Shown here piece after piece: positions 14,395 to 22,839 of a stretch of DNA of 32,942 nucleotides. The number at the start of each line of letters is the position of its first letter. Positions within the stretch are counted from its first letter, which is position 1. Under the pieces are notes generated by a model. It had not been told where the DNA came from and ran no database searches. It saw only the letters and a list, made by a program, of their open reading frames with translations. This DNA comes from Thermodesulfovibrio sp. GTDB lineage: Bacteria > Nitrospirota > Thermodesulfovibrionia > Thermodesulfovibrionales > JdFR-85. A program made the translations under genes and the position numbers. The stretch is from contig JALUAR010000252.1 in assembly GCA_027050975.1 (NCBI GenBank), forward strand, positions 1 through 32,942. Direction: 5' to 3'.

Positions 14395-15861
14395 ATGAAG
14401 AGGGAGAAGATACTATTTATAACGCCACCATTTCATGCAGGGGTTGTGGAGGTGGCAGGAAGATGGGTGCCTCTTTACCATGTATATCTGGCAGGTGCAG
14501 CCAGGGCAGCTGGTTTTGAAGCAGAAATATACGATGCCATGACCAAGAAAGTGGGATATGAAGAGATCGGTAGAAAGATTGAGGAGTCTAAGCCTGATTA
14601 TGTAGCTGTCTCGGTAATAACCTGTACAGTGCCTGATGCCTTGAAGGTGGTGGAGCTTGCAAAGGAGATCAATCCCGGGATAAAGACGATTTTAGGCGGT
14701 GTTCATGCCAGTTTCATGTGCGAGGAGATGTTCTCCCTTAGTTCCGCAGTGGACTACATAATAAGGGGAGAGGGAGAGGTCACACTTGTGGAGCTGTTGA
14801 GGATGCTCTCCTCAAAGGGTTCTCCAAAGGATGTGAAGGGTATCGTTTACAGAGAGGGAGATGCCCTGGTACAGACCCCTTCCAGACCATTTCTTGAGAG
14901 TTTTGATGCCCTGCCAATGGCGTGGGATCTGCTGGACTGGAATGATTACACCTACTTTATCCTTCCGGGCTCAAGGCTTGGTGCGGTCTGTACCTCACGA
15001 GGCTGTGGACATGACTGTACCTTCTGCTCACAGCAGAAATTCTGGCATAAGAGTTGGCGCGGACGCTCACCTGAGGATCTTGTGAAAGAGATGAGACTGT
15101 TGCGGGAGGATTACTCTGTGGATGTGGTTCTTTTCACAGACGATTATCCTACCCCGGATAGGGTACGGTGGGAGCGATTCCTGGATATGCTGATAGAGCA
15201 GGATCTGGATATGAAGATACTTATGGAGACTCGGGCAGCTGACATAATTCGTGATAGAGACATACTGGACAAATACAAGAAGGCAGGGATAATCCATATT
15301 TATGTAGGCACAGAGGCAACCGAGCAGGAGAGCCTGGACTATATAAAGAAGGATCTCAGTATAGAGGAATCAAAGGAGGCATTGAGGCTCTTGAGGGATG
15401 TGGGAATAATAACGGAGACATCCATGATACTTGGATTTCCTGATGAGACGTGGGATAGCATAGAGAGGACGTTGAGGCTGGCGATTGATTATAACCCTGA
15501 TTTTGCACACTTCCTGGCGATAGCACCCTGGCCATATGCGGACATATATGAGGAGTTGAAAGATTACATAGAGGTGAAGGATTACAGAAAATACAACCTG
15601 ATAGATCCTGTAATAAAACCCAAGGAGATGACTCTTGAGGAGATGGATAGAGCTATTGTTGACTGTTACCGTGTATTTTACATGAATAAGTACGCTGAGA
15701 TATTGGATGAAAAGGATGAGTTCAAGAAGAACTACATGATAACCTCCATGAAACTAATGATGTCCAATTCCTTTATAAGAAAGAAGATTGGAGATCTTGG
15801 TGGTGCAATGCCTGAAGAGGTAAGGCAGATCATAGAGGGTGGTGCGTCAGTTCATAGATGA
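14395..15861 (+). CDS. B12-binding-domain radical SAM protein 2
   Basis: 488 residues: N-terminal cobalamin-binding domain (about 1-135, with TILGGVHASFMCEEM and IIRGEGEVTLVELL), then a radical SAM core with CX3CX2C at C204, C208 and C211 (SRGCGHDCTFCS) and a BchE-like continuation (SWRGRSPEDLVKEM). It is a distant relative, not a close copy, of the protein encoded at 10412. The ATG at 14395 is preceded by AAGGAG at 14380. It follows the thioredoxin gene by four bases and overlaps the second DUF2318 gene as ATGA. Substrate unknown; two such enzymes within one membrane redox block suggest a shared modification or cofactor. Confidence 0.88.
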   Translation: MKREKILFITPPFHAGVVEVAGRWVPLYHVYLAGAARAAGFEAEIYDAMTKKVGYEEIGRKIEESKPDYVAVSVITCTVPDALKVVELAKEINPGIKTILGGVHASFMCEEMFSLSSAVDYIIRGEGEVTLVELLRMLSSKGSPKDVKGIVYREGDALVQTPSRPFLESFDALPMAWDLLDWNDYTYFILPGSRLGAVCTSRGCGHDCTFCSQQKFWHKSWRGRSPEDLVKEMRLLREDYSVDVVLFTDDYPTPDRVRWERFLDMLIEQDLDMKILMETRAADIIRDRDILDKYKKAGIIHIYVGTEATEQESLDYIKKDLSIEESKEALRLLRDVGIITETSMILGFPDETWDSIERTLRLAIDYNPDFAHFLAIAPWPYADIYEELKDYIEVKDYRKYNLIDPVIKPKEMTLEEMDRAIVDCYRVFYMNKYAEILDEKDEFKKNYMITSMKLMMSNSFIRKKIGDLGGAMPEEVRQIIEGGASVHR

Positions 15862-17156
15862 GCCTGCTGACTGTAACGTTACAGGAGTCTCTTGAGGTTG
15901 CCTTAGAGGTTTTTATCCTTGTAAATGTCCTTTCCAGCCAGAAGAGGGTTGTAACTACTGTATCGATTCTTTCCATTATCTCAGGAATCAGTATCGGAAT
16001 ACTCCTTTTCCCGCCTGAGGAGTTTTATCAAAAGATTATTACAAACTTCTCCTTCCTCTTTTTTATATCACTGCTGCTGGTGGCTCCATTCCGTCCCAAG
16101 GAGCTTATGGTGGCAATTCTTGTTCCGGTACTGCTTTTTCTCCCCCAGTCAGTGCAGACCACGGTGGTTCTGATGGATGAGATAAGGCTTGTTGGTACAA
16201 AGGCACTTTTTCAGTTGATTGCGGCTGTCCTTCTGGCAGGGGCTGCTCTTGCAGGAGCTAATATGTTCATCGGGAAAAGATTGAATCTGAGGAGATTCAT
16301 GAGTGTATCGGAGATGACCCTTTTCATTGCCACATTACACATTATCTATGGCGGAAGGAGTGAGTTTACAGAAAGTAGTATTGTGCCTACGCTGCAGAGA
16401 GGGCTAACAGGATTTCTGGCTGGCCTGGTTAGTCTCCTGAAGGATACACTCCTTATTCCAACCAACAGGAACCTTGATGTTCCTCCGGCATTGGTAATGG
16501 ACTTTTTTGCCTCACCGAGATTTTCCATGGCTCTGACAGCGCTCATCCTTCTTGTGCCACCTGTCTATTTATTTGTACAGATCCTCCTTTCACCCGAGCC
16601 TGAGACAACAGGCTACACCAGACGGGCAGAGATCAGAAAGAGGATTGCCCTTTACAGGGGAGAACTTCTTAGAAGGGGTACACCTGTTATGCTCTCCTTT
16701 CTGAGCCTCGTGGTGCTTGTACATGCTGCAAATCTCACCCTTAATCCCACTTATGAGCCTGAGGCTGTTTCCATTATTGCAAAAGAGGATACAGTCAGGA
16801 TTCCCTTAATTGATAACAGAGGGGATATATCGGACGGGATGTTGAGAAAATACAAAATAATCAGTGGTGAGTCCTACAGGATACTGCTGATGATGAGACC
16901 GGATGGCGAGGTGGTGGTGACTCTTGATGCCTGCGAGATCTGTCCTCCCAGGGGGTATGTGCAGAGGGGAAGGCATCTGATATGTAAGTACTGTAATACC
17001 CCTATACCTGTGGAGTCCCTTGGACAGCCTGGTGGATGTAATCCGATTCCTGTGGCATACAAGATTGAGGGAGATTATGTAATTCTCAATATTGATGACC
17101 TGAGGGCTACTTCAGAGAAGGCGGATAAGAAGTTCAAGGGGAGGCACTATAAGTGA
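15858..17156 (+). CDS. FTR1-like membrane protein with DUF2318 domain (copy 2)
   Basis: 432-residue paralogue of the protein at 7799. The N-terminal membrane part opens with LQESLEVALEVFIL (8-21), closer to the FTR1 REGLE motif than copy 1, and has about seven helices; a conserved SIVPTLQRGL (174-183) matches SLIPSVQRGL in copy 1. The C-terminal DUF2318 domain has DACEIC (C359, C362), CKYC (C376, C379) and PGGCNPIP (C394). The first cysteine of copy 1 (C385) is replaced here by threonine (VVVTLDAC). Both genes are followed by a ResB-like gene with overlapping codons, so the module was duplicated as a unit. Likely role in iron or redox handling, by analogy with Cj1660. Confidence 0.85.
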   Translation: MSLLTVTLQESLEVALEVFILVNVLSSQKRVVTTVSILSIISGISIGILLFPPEEFYQKIITNFSFLFFISLLLVAPFRPKELMVAILVPVLLFLPQSVQTTVVLMDEIRLVGTKALFQLIAAVLLAGAALAGANMFIGKRLNLRRFMSVSEMTLFIATLHIIYGGRSEFTESSIVPTLQRGLTGFLAGLVSLLKDTLLIPTNRNLDVPPALVMDFFASPRFSMALTALILLVPPVYLFVQILLSPEPETTGYTRRAEIRKRIALYRGELLRRGTPVMLSFLSLVVLVHAANLTLNPTYEPEAVSIIAKEDTVRIPLIDNRGDISDGMLRKYKIISGESYRILLMMRPDGEVVVTLDACEICPPRGYVQRGRHLICKYCNTPIPVESLGQPGGCNPIPVAYKIEGDYVILNIDDLRATSEKADKKFKGRHYK

Positions 17157-18100
17157 GATTGATTAAAAAGATTGGGGCAATAAGGAGTGTGGTGTTGGTT
17201 CTGTTGCTGCTTGCAGCTGTGTATATTTACGCTGCAGCCCTTCGGTACTCTCCTGAGGAGGCCATCAGAGGGCTCTTTAAGGAAAACATCATTTTCCAGT
17301 CTCTTTATCTGCTATTACTTTTTTCCCTTTTATCAAGAATGATTGTCTTGTTCAAGGGTGGTTTTCTCAAGAGATATGCATCCATACTTATGACAGGAGG
17401 TTTATTACTTCTCCTTTCAGGTCTGATCCTCTCTGTAACATTCAGAAAGGAGATTGCAATAGTGGGCTATGAAGGAGAGATGACAGAGATTGGAAAAATC
17501 AATTCCATAAAGACCGATCTGCCTGAAAAGATACTGATTATTGGTAAGGAAAAACCTCAGACAATAAGCACGGTGAAGGCCATGCTTATTCTTGATGACG
17601 GAAGAGAGGCTGTTATAAAGGCATTTCCCTTCAGATATCTCAAAGGAGGATTTGTTGTTATCTCAGAGGTAGGGCTTTCACCAGATTTGATGCTCTCAAT
17701 GGATGGCCTCAATATAAGGAGGAGGTACATGAGACTCCTTCCACCAGGAACCGAATACAACTGTAGGCTTTCTGATAGATATTCACTAACCGTTTCTCTT
17801 TCACCGGTGAAGACCTTTAGGAAAGGCAGACTTGCTGCTATGGAATACAGTCTCAAAGAGCCTCCTTTCAGGATTGTATTAAAGGAGAACAACAGAGGGG
17901 TTGTTTTTGATAAAGTTCTGAAGGGAGGAGATGCCATTAGAGAGAAGGGATTGAACATCAGGTTGAGTGAGGGTAGGTGGTGGGTAAAGCTCATAAGGAT
18001 AGGGGAACCTTTCTTTTTGCTGGTTTATATTGGAGGAGGGTTGGCAATCATAGGTGCTATTATTTATCCCTTCCAGTTGTTCCGTTTATTTAATGATTGA
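17153..18100 (+). CDS. ResB-like membrane protein (module copy 2)
   Basis: GTG start at 17153 overlaps the upstream stop (GTGA), the same arrangement as at 9187. The 315-residue protein has about three N-terminal helices (13-30, 45-65, 78-98), an extracytoplasmic domain with many beta strands (about 100-280), and a C-terminal helix after IGEPFFLLVYIGGGLAIIGAIIYP. The closing segment and topology parallel the protein at 9187. Its partner is presumably the DUF2318 protein encoded just before. It is the last gene of the plus-strand block. ResB affiliation rests on architecture, so it is moderate. Confidence 0.6.
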   Translation: MRLIKKIGAIRSVVLVLLLLAAVYIYAAALRYSPEEAIRGLFKENIIFQSLYLLLLFSLLSRMIVLFKGGFLKRYASILMTGGLLLLLSGLILSVTFRKEIAIVGYEGEMTEIGKINSIKTDLPEKILIIGKEKPQTISTVKAMLILDDGREAVIKAFPFRYLKGGFVVISEVGLSPDLMLSMDGLNIRRRYMRLLPPGTEYNCRLSDRYSLTVSLSPVKTFRKGRLAAMEYSLKEPPFRIVLKENNRGVVFDKVLKGGDAIREKGLNIRLSEGRWWVKLIRIGEPFFLLVYIGGGLAIIGAIIYPFQLFRLFND

Positions 18101-18193
18101 TGCTTGTGACCGAGAGTTACGGTGCGTACCGATATGAAACGAAACAGATGGAAGGGCTGCCTTCTTTGTTGGCTGAGCTATTCAGGGATGCAC

Positions 18194-18328
18194 CTAATTG
18201 TTGCTTAACAGTTCCCCATCCATTATGTACCTGATGAGGACAGCTCTCTCCCTGAGTGGCATCTCAAAATAGAAGGTGCTCTCCATCAGAATTCCGATAA
18301 GCTCCTTTAATTTCCTTTTGTCCGTCAT
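18194..18328 (-). CDS. 44-residue hypothetical protein
   Basis: Small minus-strand ORF starting at ATG 18328 with AAGGAG eight bases upstream. The product is charged and mostly helical, beginning MTDKRKLKELIGILMEST and ending IMDGELLSNN. It follows the transferase gene (18375-19163) by 46 bases on the same strand, so it may be the last gene of the uvrA operon. No family recognised; the strong ribosome site is the main evidence that it is real. Confidence 0.5.
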   Translation of the reverse strand: MTDKRKLKELIGILMESTFYFEMPLRERAVLIRYIMDGELLSNN

Positions 18329-18374
18329 GGCGCTCACTCCTTAGTGTTATTATCGGATATAGTGAGGAGGGACT

Positions 18375-19163
18375 TTAACGGCTGAATGTCCAATCCCTGG
18401 ATCGATACTTCTGCTCTATCAGCTTTTGTGCAAGTTCCATCTCCTGTGAGGTGGGATCTGACGGCAATAGCTTAACATTAAAGTATTTTTCAAAGGCAAG
18501 GATTATGGCCTTCTTGATCTGCTGTTCCGATGTCTCAGGTGAGTGGTGAAGTATGCCTGTCATGCTGGCTCTGACATTCTCCTCTTTGGCATCAGCAAAA
18601 ACCTGTATCATCTTCTCAGGCTTGAGATATAGCTGAATTGAGCCCTGCTGAAGAAATCCCTCCCGCCATCTTTTCTGAGCTGAACCTATCAACTTTTTAC
18701 CGTCAAGTGTTATTTCACCGTATGAGACTGATTGAAAGCAGAGGGGAGAACCTACAAGAACTCTTCCCTTCTCTTTCCTGCTTTTCATTTCAACCTTGAT
18801 CCCAAGGGATGTAAGGGCATTAAAAAAGGCCCTGCTCAGGTGTGAATAGGTCTGTAGTAGTCCCTCAGAGAAGAAGGGAGGTATGTTCTGAGAGGAGAAG
18901 CTGTAGGTAAGGTCGTATCCGTGAAGAATAGCTCTGCCGCCTGTTGGCCTTCTTACAATCGGGATATCTGCATTTTCGCAATACTCTATGTTTACCTCTT
19001 CTATGCTCTGAAAGCAGCCTATTGTTATCGAGGGCTTCTGCCATGTGTAGAACCTCAGTGTTGGTGCTGCAGAGCCCTCTCGGACACTAATGGCAATTGC
19101 CTCATCTAAGGCCATATTGAAAGCCGCCTCACAGGGACCGCTATCAATCAGTCTCCAGTGCAT
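18375..19163 (-). CDS. Lipoyl/octanoyl transferase family protein (LipM/LplA-like)
   Basis: 262-residue protein of the biotin/lipoate A/B ligase fold. Visible motifs: RRPTGGRAILHGYDLTYS (71-88), a cysteine at C142 within SPLCFQSVSYGEI, and DGKKLIGSAQKR (154-165), whose lysine is the acyl-contacting residue in the family, then LQQGSIQL. The pattern with C142 followed by Y-G-E-I is closest to LipM-type octanoyltransferases, but a lipoate-protein ligase is possible. It would attach octanoyl or lipoyl groups to GcvH or 2-oxoacid dehydrogenase subunits. Its start lies inside the 3' end of uvrA (16-base overlap), so the two are co-transcribed. Confidence 0.85.
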   Translation of the reverse strand: MHWRLIDSGPCEAAFNMALDEAIAISVREGSAAPTLRFYTWQKPSITIGCFQSIEEVNIEYCENADIPIVRRPTGGRAILHGYDLTYSFSSQNIPPFFSEGLLQTYSHLSRAFFNALTSLGIKVEMKSRKEKGRVLVGSPLCFQSVSYGEITLDGKKLIGSAQKRWREGFLQQGSIQLYLKPEKMIQVFADAKEENVRASMTGILHHSPETSEQQIKKAIILAFEKYFNVKLLPSDPTSQEMELAQKLIEQKYRSRDWTFSR

Positions 19164-21913
19164 AACTCAGCATCCTCTATCAGTTCCCTTTCAATGTATC
19201 TTCCAGTAAGGGATTCATTACAGTTTAGAATGCCATCTACAGGGCCTTCATAAACAATGGAACCACCTCGAGGGCCGCCCTCAGGACCAAGGTCAATAAT
19301 CCAGTCAGCCACTGAGATAAGATCGGGATTATGTTCTATGACTACCACTGTGTTCCCTTCTTGGACAAGTCTCCTGAGCACGGTAAGAAGGGAGAGAACA
19401 TCTCTGTAATGGAGTCCGACAGTTGGTTCGTCAAGTATATACAGTATCCCCTTTTTCTTGTTTGTAACAAGTTCCGAGCAGATCTTCAGTCTCTGTGCCT
19501 CTCCGCCTGAAAGGGTGGTTGCGGGCTGGCCCAGCTTAAGATACCCAATGCCTATATCAGCCATTATGGAAAGTCTGGAAACGATCTGCTCCTCCTCTGA
19601 GAAGTGTTCCATTGCCTCATCTACTGTCATCTCCAGAACGTCATGTATGTTCTTGTCTTTATAGGTAACCTTTAAAGCCTCCGGGCTGTAACGTCTGCCA
19701 TGGCACTGCTCGCATGTAACATACAGGTCCTCGAAGAAATACATCTCAAGTTTCTCAAATCCCTCACCCTTGCAATGCTCACAACGGCCTCCCGGAATGT
19801 TGAATGAAAAGAATCCCGGTGAGTAGCCATGGGCCTTTGCATAAGGCTGAGATGCATAGAGTTGCCTTATCAGGTCAAAGATCTTCAGATATGTTACAGG
19901 ATTTGACCTTGGTGTCTTACCAATGGGTGACTGGTCAATAAGCCTTACACCCTTAAGGTGCTCTGTGCCCGAAAGTTCATCAAAAGGAAGTGGCTGCTCA
20001 AAAGCGGTTTTGAATCTCCTTGCAAGAGCTCTGTAGAGTGTCTCTACAATCAGAGAGCTTTTGCCAGAGCCTGAAACACCTGTTATAACCGTCAAGGTCT
20101 TCAGAGGGATTTTTAGTGTTACATTTTTGAGGTTGTTTCCTCTGGCACCTTTCAGAAGGAGATAGTTTTTTTTGCGTGGTAGCGGTTTTCGTATAAACTT
20201 CCTCAGCATATCCTGGTCGAGGCCGTTTATATAGCGAGAGGTTAATGTATCAGCATGGAGAAACGCTTCCTTTGCTCCTTCAAATATAACCTCACCGCCT
20301 TTTTGCCCGCTGCCAGGACCCATCTCGACAATCCAGTCTGCAGACTCTATTACATGTCTGTCGTGTTCCACAACAATGAGGGTGTTACCATTTGAGACCA
20401 TCTCCTTGAGAATCTTTACAATGCGGTCTGTGTCACGTGGATGGAGCCCTACAGTGGGTTCGTCAAGTACGTATAAAGTACCTGTAAGACGTGAGGCAAT
20501 CTGGTTTGCAAGATTGATTCTCTGATATTCACCTCCTGAAAGTGTCTTGCCCAGCCGGTTTAAGGTAAGATAGTCAAGCCCAACCCTGTTTAGAAACTGC
20601 AATTTCATCTCTATCTGTTTCATTACTTCAGCGGCTACCGAACGTTCGTAATCGCTGAGGCTGAGGGAATTAATGATTTTTATAAGTCCTCCTATTGGAA
20701 TCTCGCAGAGTTCAGCTATATTGAATCCGTTGATTTTGTAAGAGAGCGCTTCCGGTCTCAGACGCTGTCCCTTACATGCAGGGCAGGGAACGGGCGATCG
20801 GTAGCGGCTTAAAAATACTCTGACATGCAGCTTATATCTCTTGTCTTCCAGTTCTTCAAAGAAGTCATCTATGCCATAAAAGTTTTTATCACCTTTAAAT
20901 ATCTTTTCCTTTTCCCCTGCCGACAGATCCCTATATGGCCTGTGTATATCTATTCCTGCCTTTTTGGCATGCCTTATCAGCTGTTCCTTCCACCAGCGTG
21001 CAGCAGGCTTTTCCCAGGGCTCAATTGCTCCTTCGGCTATACTCAGGGATGGGTCTGGAATTATTAGTGATTCGTCATATTTGAGTAGATTTCCAAATCC
21101 CTTGCATTCAGGGCACGCACCCACTGGATGATTGAAGGAAAATAGCAGTGGAGAGGGTTCGGGAAGTTCTATATTGCATCTGTCGCACCTGAGTTCTTTT
21201 GAAAATACAATAGGGGTTATTACAGTTTCAGAGCCTTCCCTTTTAAAGATATGGATATTAACCCTTCCTCTGCCTTCTCTGAATGCCAGTTCCACAGAGT
21301 CTGCGAAGCGGGGCTCGTTGCGGATGATAAGCCTGTCAACAACAACCTCCATTTCAACGGGCTCATCACTATCTGCAGGAATCTCCTTTATCTCGGAATC
21401 CTTCCAGTATCTGTAGAACCCTCTTAGCGTAAGGTTTTTCGGTGTCTCTTCTGCCCAGAAGGTGATCATTGCCCTTTCGCCATTGTAGCTTTCAAGTAGT
21501 TCTGAAACAATTGTATCTATACTCCATCGCTTTATCTCTGAACCGCACTCTGGACAGTAAGGTCTGGATACCTTGGCATAGAGTATTCTGAAAAGATCAT
21601 AGACCTCGGTAAGGGTGCCCACCGTGGAGCGAGAGCCTTTTACAGGGTTTTTCTGCTGTAGTGCTATAGCGGGTCTTATGTTTCTGATTGCATCCACATC
21701 TGGTCTGTCAAGCTTTTCCAGGAAGAGACGGGCATAGGTGGAGAGGGATTCTATGAACCTCCACTGTCCTTCAGCAAATATGGTGTCAAAGGCAAGAGAT
21801 GATTTGCCGGAGCCTGACAGTCCAGTTACAACAATAAAAGAGTTATGTGGGAGAGTAATGTTGATGTTTTTTAAGTTGTTCTGTCTTGCCCCTTCTATGA
21901 TTAAGTTACGCAT
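19148..21913 (-). CDS. uvrA: UvrA-family excinuclease ABC subunit A
   Basis: 921 residues with the full UvrA plan: two ATPase halves with Walker A GLSGSGKS (31-38) and GVSGSGKS (about 614-621), two ABC signatures (TLSGGEYQR, TLSGGEAQR), and zinc-binding CxxC pairs (CDRC with CPEC; CEHC with CEQC), plus IDQSPIGKTPRSNPVTY. It recognises bulky DNA lesions with UvrB. Some motifs differ from housekeeping UvrA (for example ALQQKNPVKGSRSTVGT rather than AIxQK...NPRSTVGT) and resemble a second UvrA class seen in some genomes, so it might be a paralogue. It leads a minus-strand operon and is divergent from the gene at 21992. Confidence 0.93.
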   Translation of the reverse strand: MRNLIIEGARQNNLKNINITLPHNSFIVVTGLSGSGKSSLAFDTIFAEGQWRFIESLSTYARLFLEKLDRPDVDAIRNIRPAIALQQKNPVKGSRSTVGTLTEVYDLFRILYAKVSRPYCPECGSEIKRWSIDTIVSELLESYNGERAMITFWAEETPKNLTLRGFYRYWKDSEIKEIPADSDEPVEMEVVVDRLIIRNEPRFADSVELAFREGRGRVNIHIFKREGSETVITPIVFSKELRCDRCNIELPEPSPLLFSFNHPVGACPECKGFGNLLKYDESLIIPDPSLSIAEGAIEPWEKPAARWWKEQLIRHAKKAGIDIHRPYRDLSAGEKEKIFKGDKNFYGIDDFFEELEDKRYKLHVRVFLSRYRSPVPCPACKGQRLRPEALSYKINGFNIAELCEIPIGGLIKIINSLSLSDYERSVAAEVMKQIEMKLQFLNRVGLDYLTLNRLGKTLSGGEYQRINLANQIASRLTGTLYVLDEPTVGLHPRDTDRIVKILKEMVSNGNTLIVVEHDRHVIESADWIVEMGPGSGQKGGEVIFEGAKEAFLHADTLTSRYINGLDQDMLRKFIRKPLPRKKNYLLLKGARGNNLKNVTLKIPLKTLTVITGVSGSGKSSLIVETLYRALARRFKTAFEQPLPFDELSGTEHLKGVRLIDQSPIGKTPRSNPVTYLKIFDLIRQLYASQPYAKAHGYSPGFFSFNIPGGRCEHCKGEGFEKLEMYFFEDLYVTCEQCHGRRYSPEALKVTYKDKNIHDVLEMTVDEAMEHFSEEEQIVSRLSIMADIGIGYLKLGQPATTLSGGEAQRLKICSELVTNKKKGILYILDEPTVGLHYRDVLSLLTVLRRLVQEGNTVVVIEHNPDLISVADWIIDLGPEGGPRGGSIVYEGPVDGILNCNESLTGRYIERELIEDAELCTGD

Positions 21914-21991
21914 CTGTATATATTTCCCTGGCTCTTTTCTGATACAATGAAATGGCTAATCTATTATTTTAACAGAGTTGAGGTGGAAAAA

Positions 21992-22474
21992 GTGCAAAAG
22001 CAGGAACCCTTACGTAACAAGGTTATTGGGGTCGTAGGCGGGAGGGACGCAGGAGCGGATCTGTTACGCATCGCTACTGAGGTCGGAAGGGAAATTGCCC
22101 GGGCAGGTGCCATTCTAATCTGTGGTGGCCTGGGAGGAGTGATGGAGGCTGCCTCAAAGGGGGCTTATGAGGAGGGAGGAACGACTGTTGGGGTGCTCCC
22201 GACGGAGGAAAAGACTGCTGCAAATCCGTATATTAAGGTGCCAATAGCTACTGGACTGGGAATCGGTAGAAATGTTATCATATCACGCACTGCAGATGCC
22301 CTTGTTGCAGTCGGCGGTGGTTACGGAACTCTGTCGGAAATTGCCTTCGCCTTGCAGCTTGGTAAGCCGGTGGTGGGAATAAGGAGTTGGGATGTCGAAG
22401 GAATGCTTAAGGCAGGCAATGCCCGGGAGGCAGTTAAAAAGGTTCTCCAGTTACTAAGCATTCAGGACTTATAA
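21992..22474 (+). CDS. TIGR00725/SLOG-type (LOG/lysine decarboxylase-like fold) protein
   Basis: Rossmann-like nucleotide-binding protein with GGRDAGADLL near the start, CGGLGGVMEAASKGAYEEG, GVLPTEE, TGLGIGRNVIISRTADA and VGGGYGTLSEIAFALQLGKP. These are the motifs of the TIGR00725 group of possible lysine-decarboxylase/SLOG proteins, likely nucleotide-sugar or nucleotide-ligand binding; the true substrate is unknown. GTG 21992 is preferred: GAGGTGG lies six bases upstream. An in-frame ATG at 21947 adds 15 residues that do not fit the family. It precedes the tRNA and dsr genes but has no obvious link to them. Confidence 0.82.
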   Translation: MQKQEPLRNKVIGVVGGRDAGADLLRIATEVGREIARAGAILICGGLGGVMEAASKGAYEEGGTTVGVLPTEEKTAANPYIKVPIATGLGIGRNVIISRTADALVAVGGGYGTLSEIAFALQLGKPVVGIRSWDVEGMLKAGNAREAVKKVLQLLSIQDL

Positions 22475-22521
22475 CTCGTAACCCATAACTACGAACTACG
22501 AATTATAAACTGTTCACATCC

Positions 22522-22598
22522 GCCCCCTTAGCTCAGTAGGATAGAGCACAGGATTCCTAATCCTGGTGTCAGAGGTTCGAATCCTCTAGGGGGCACCA
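22522..22598 (+). tRNA. tRNA-Arg (anticodon CCT)
   Basis: Complete cloverleaf: acceptor GCCCCCT with AGGGGGC, D stem GCTC/GAGC, anticodon stem CAGGA/TCCTG with loop TTCCTAA (anticodon CCT), five-base variable loop, T stem AGAGG/CCTCT with loop TTCGAAT, discriminator A and encoded CCA. It reads the rare AGG arginine codon. Confidence 0.96.
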
Positions 22599-22839
22599 CA
22601 ATTTTTGTCATGAGTTCAGGGTTTTGAGTTCTAAGTTAATAGTTATGAAATCTAGTGATTCTTTGGTTTTAGTATTATCTAAAATTTTGTTTAGGTGATA
22701 AGGTAAAGTGATTGCCTGATAAATATTTTTAATTTGACCAAAGAGGCTGAAGTATATTAAGGTTTATTGGCTTTAGTTGGTGGAAGTATTTTTATGTGGA
22801 TATTTATAACTCAAAAATCTCAGAACTGAGGAGGAACTT
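22599..22839. other. Intergenic region between tRNA-Arg and dsrA
   Basis: 241 bases without an ORF. It holds degenerate AT-rich repeats of the ACTCA/TGAGT type (22610-22650 and 22806-22829) and presumably the dsr promoter. TTGACC (22736-22741) is the best -35-like hexamer but no well-spaced -10 is seen. GAGGAGG before the dsrA ATG is a strong ribosome site. Confidence 0.5.

Noticed and set aside
18109-18164. Terminator between the convergent 18100 and 18194 genes (ACCG/CGGT/ACCG and GAAGG/CCTTC stems)
   Set aside because: Stems are only 4-5 bp and the following T-run (TTTGTT) is weak.
22522-22598. tRNA-Arg as an integration site for a dsr-bearing island
   Set aside because: No integrase gene and no repeated tRNA 3' end are seen in the window.
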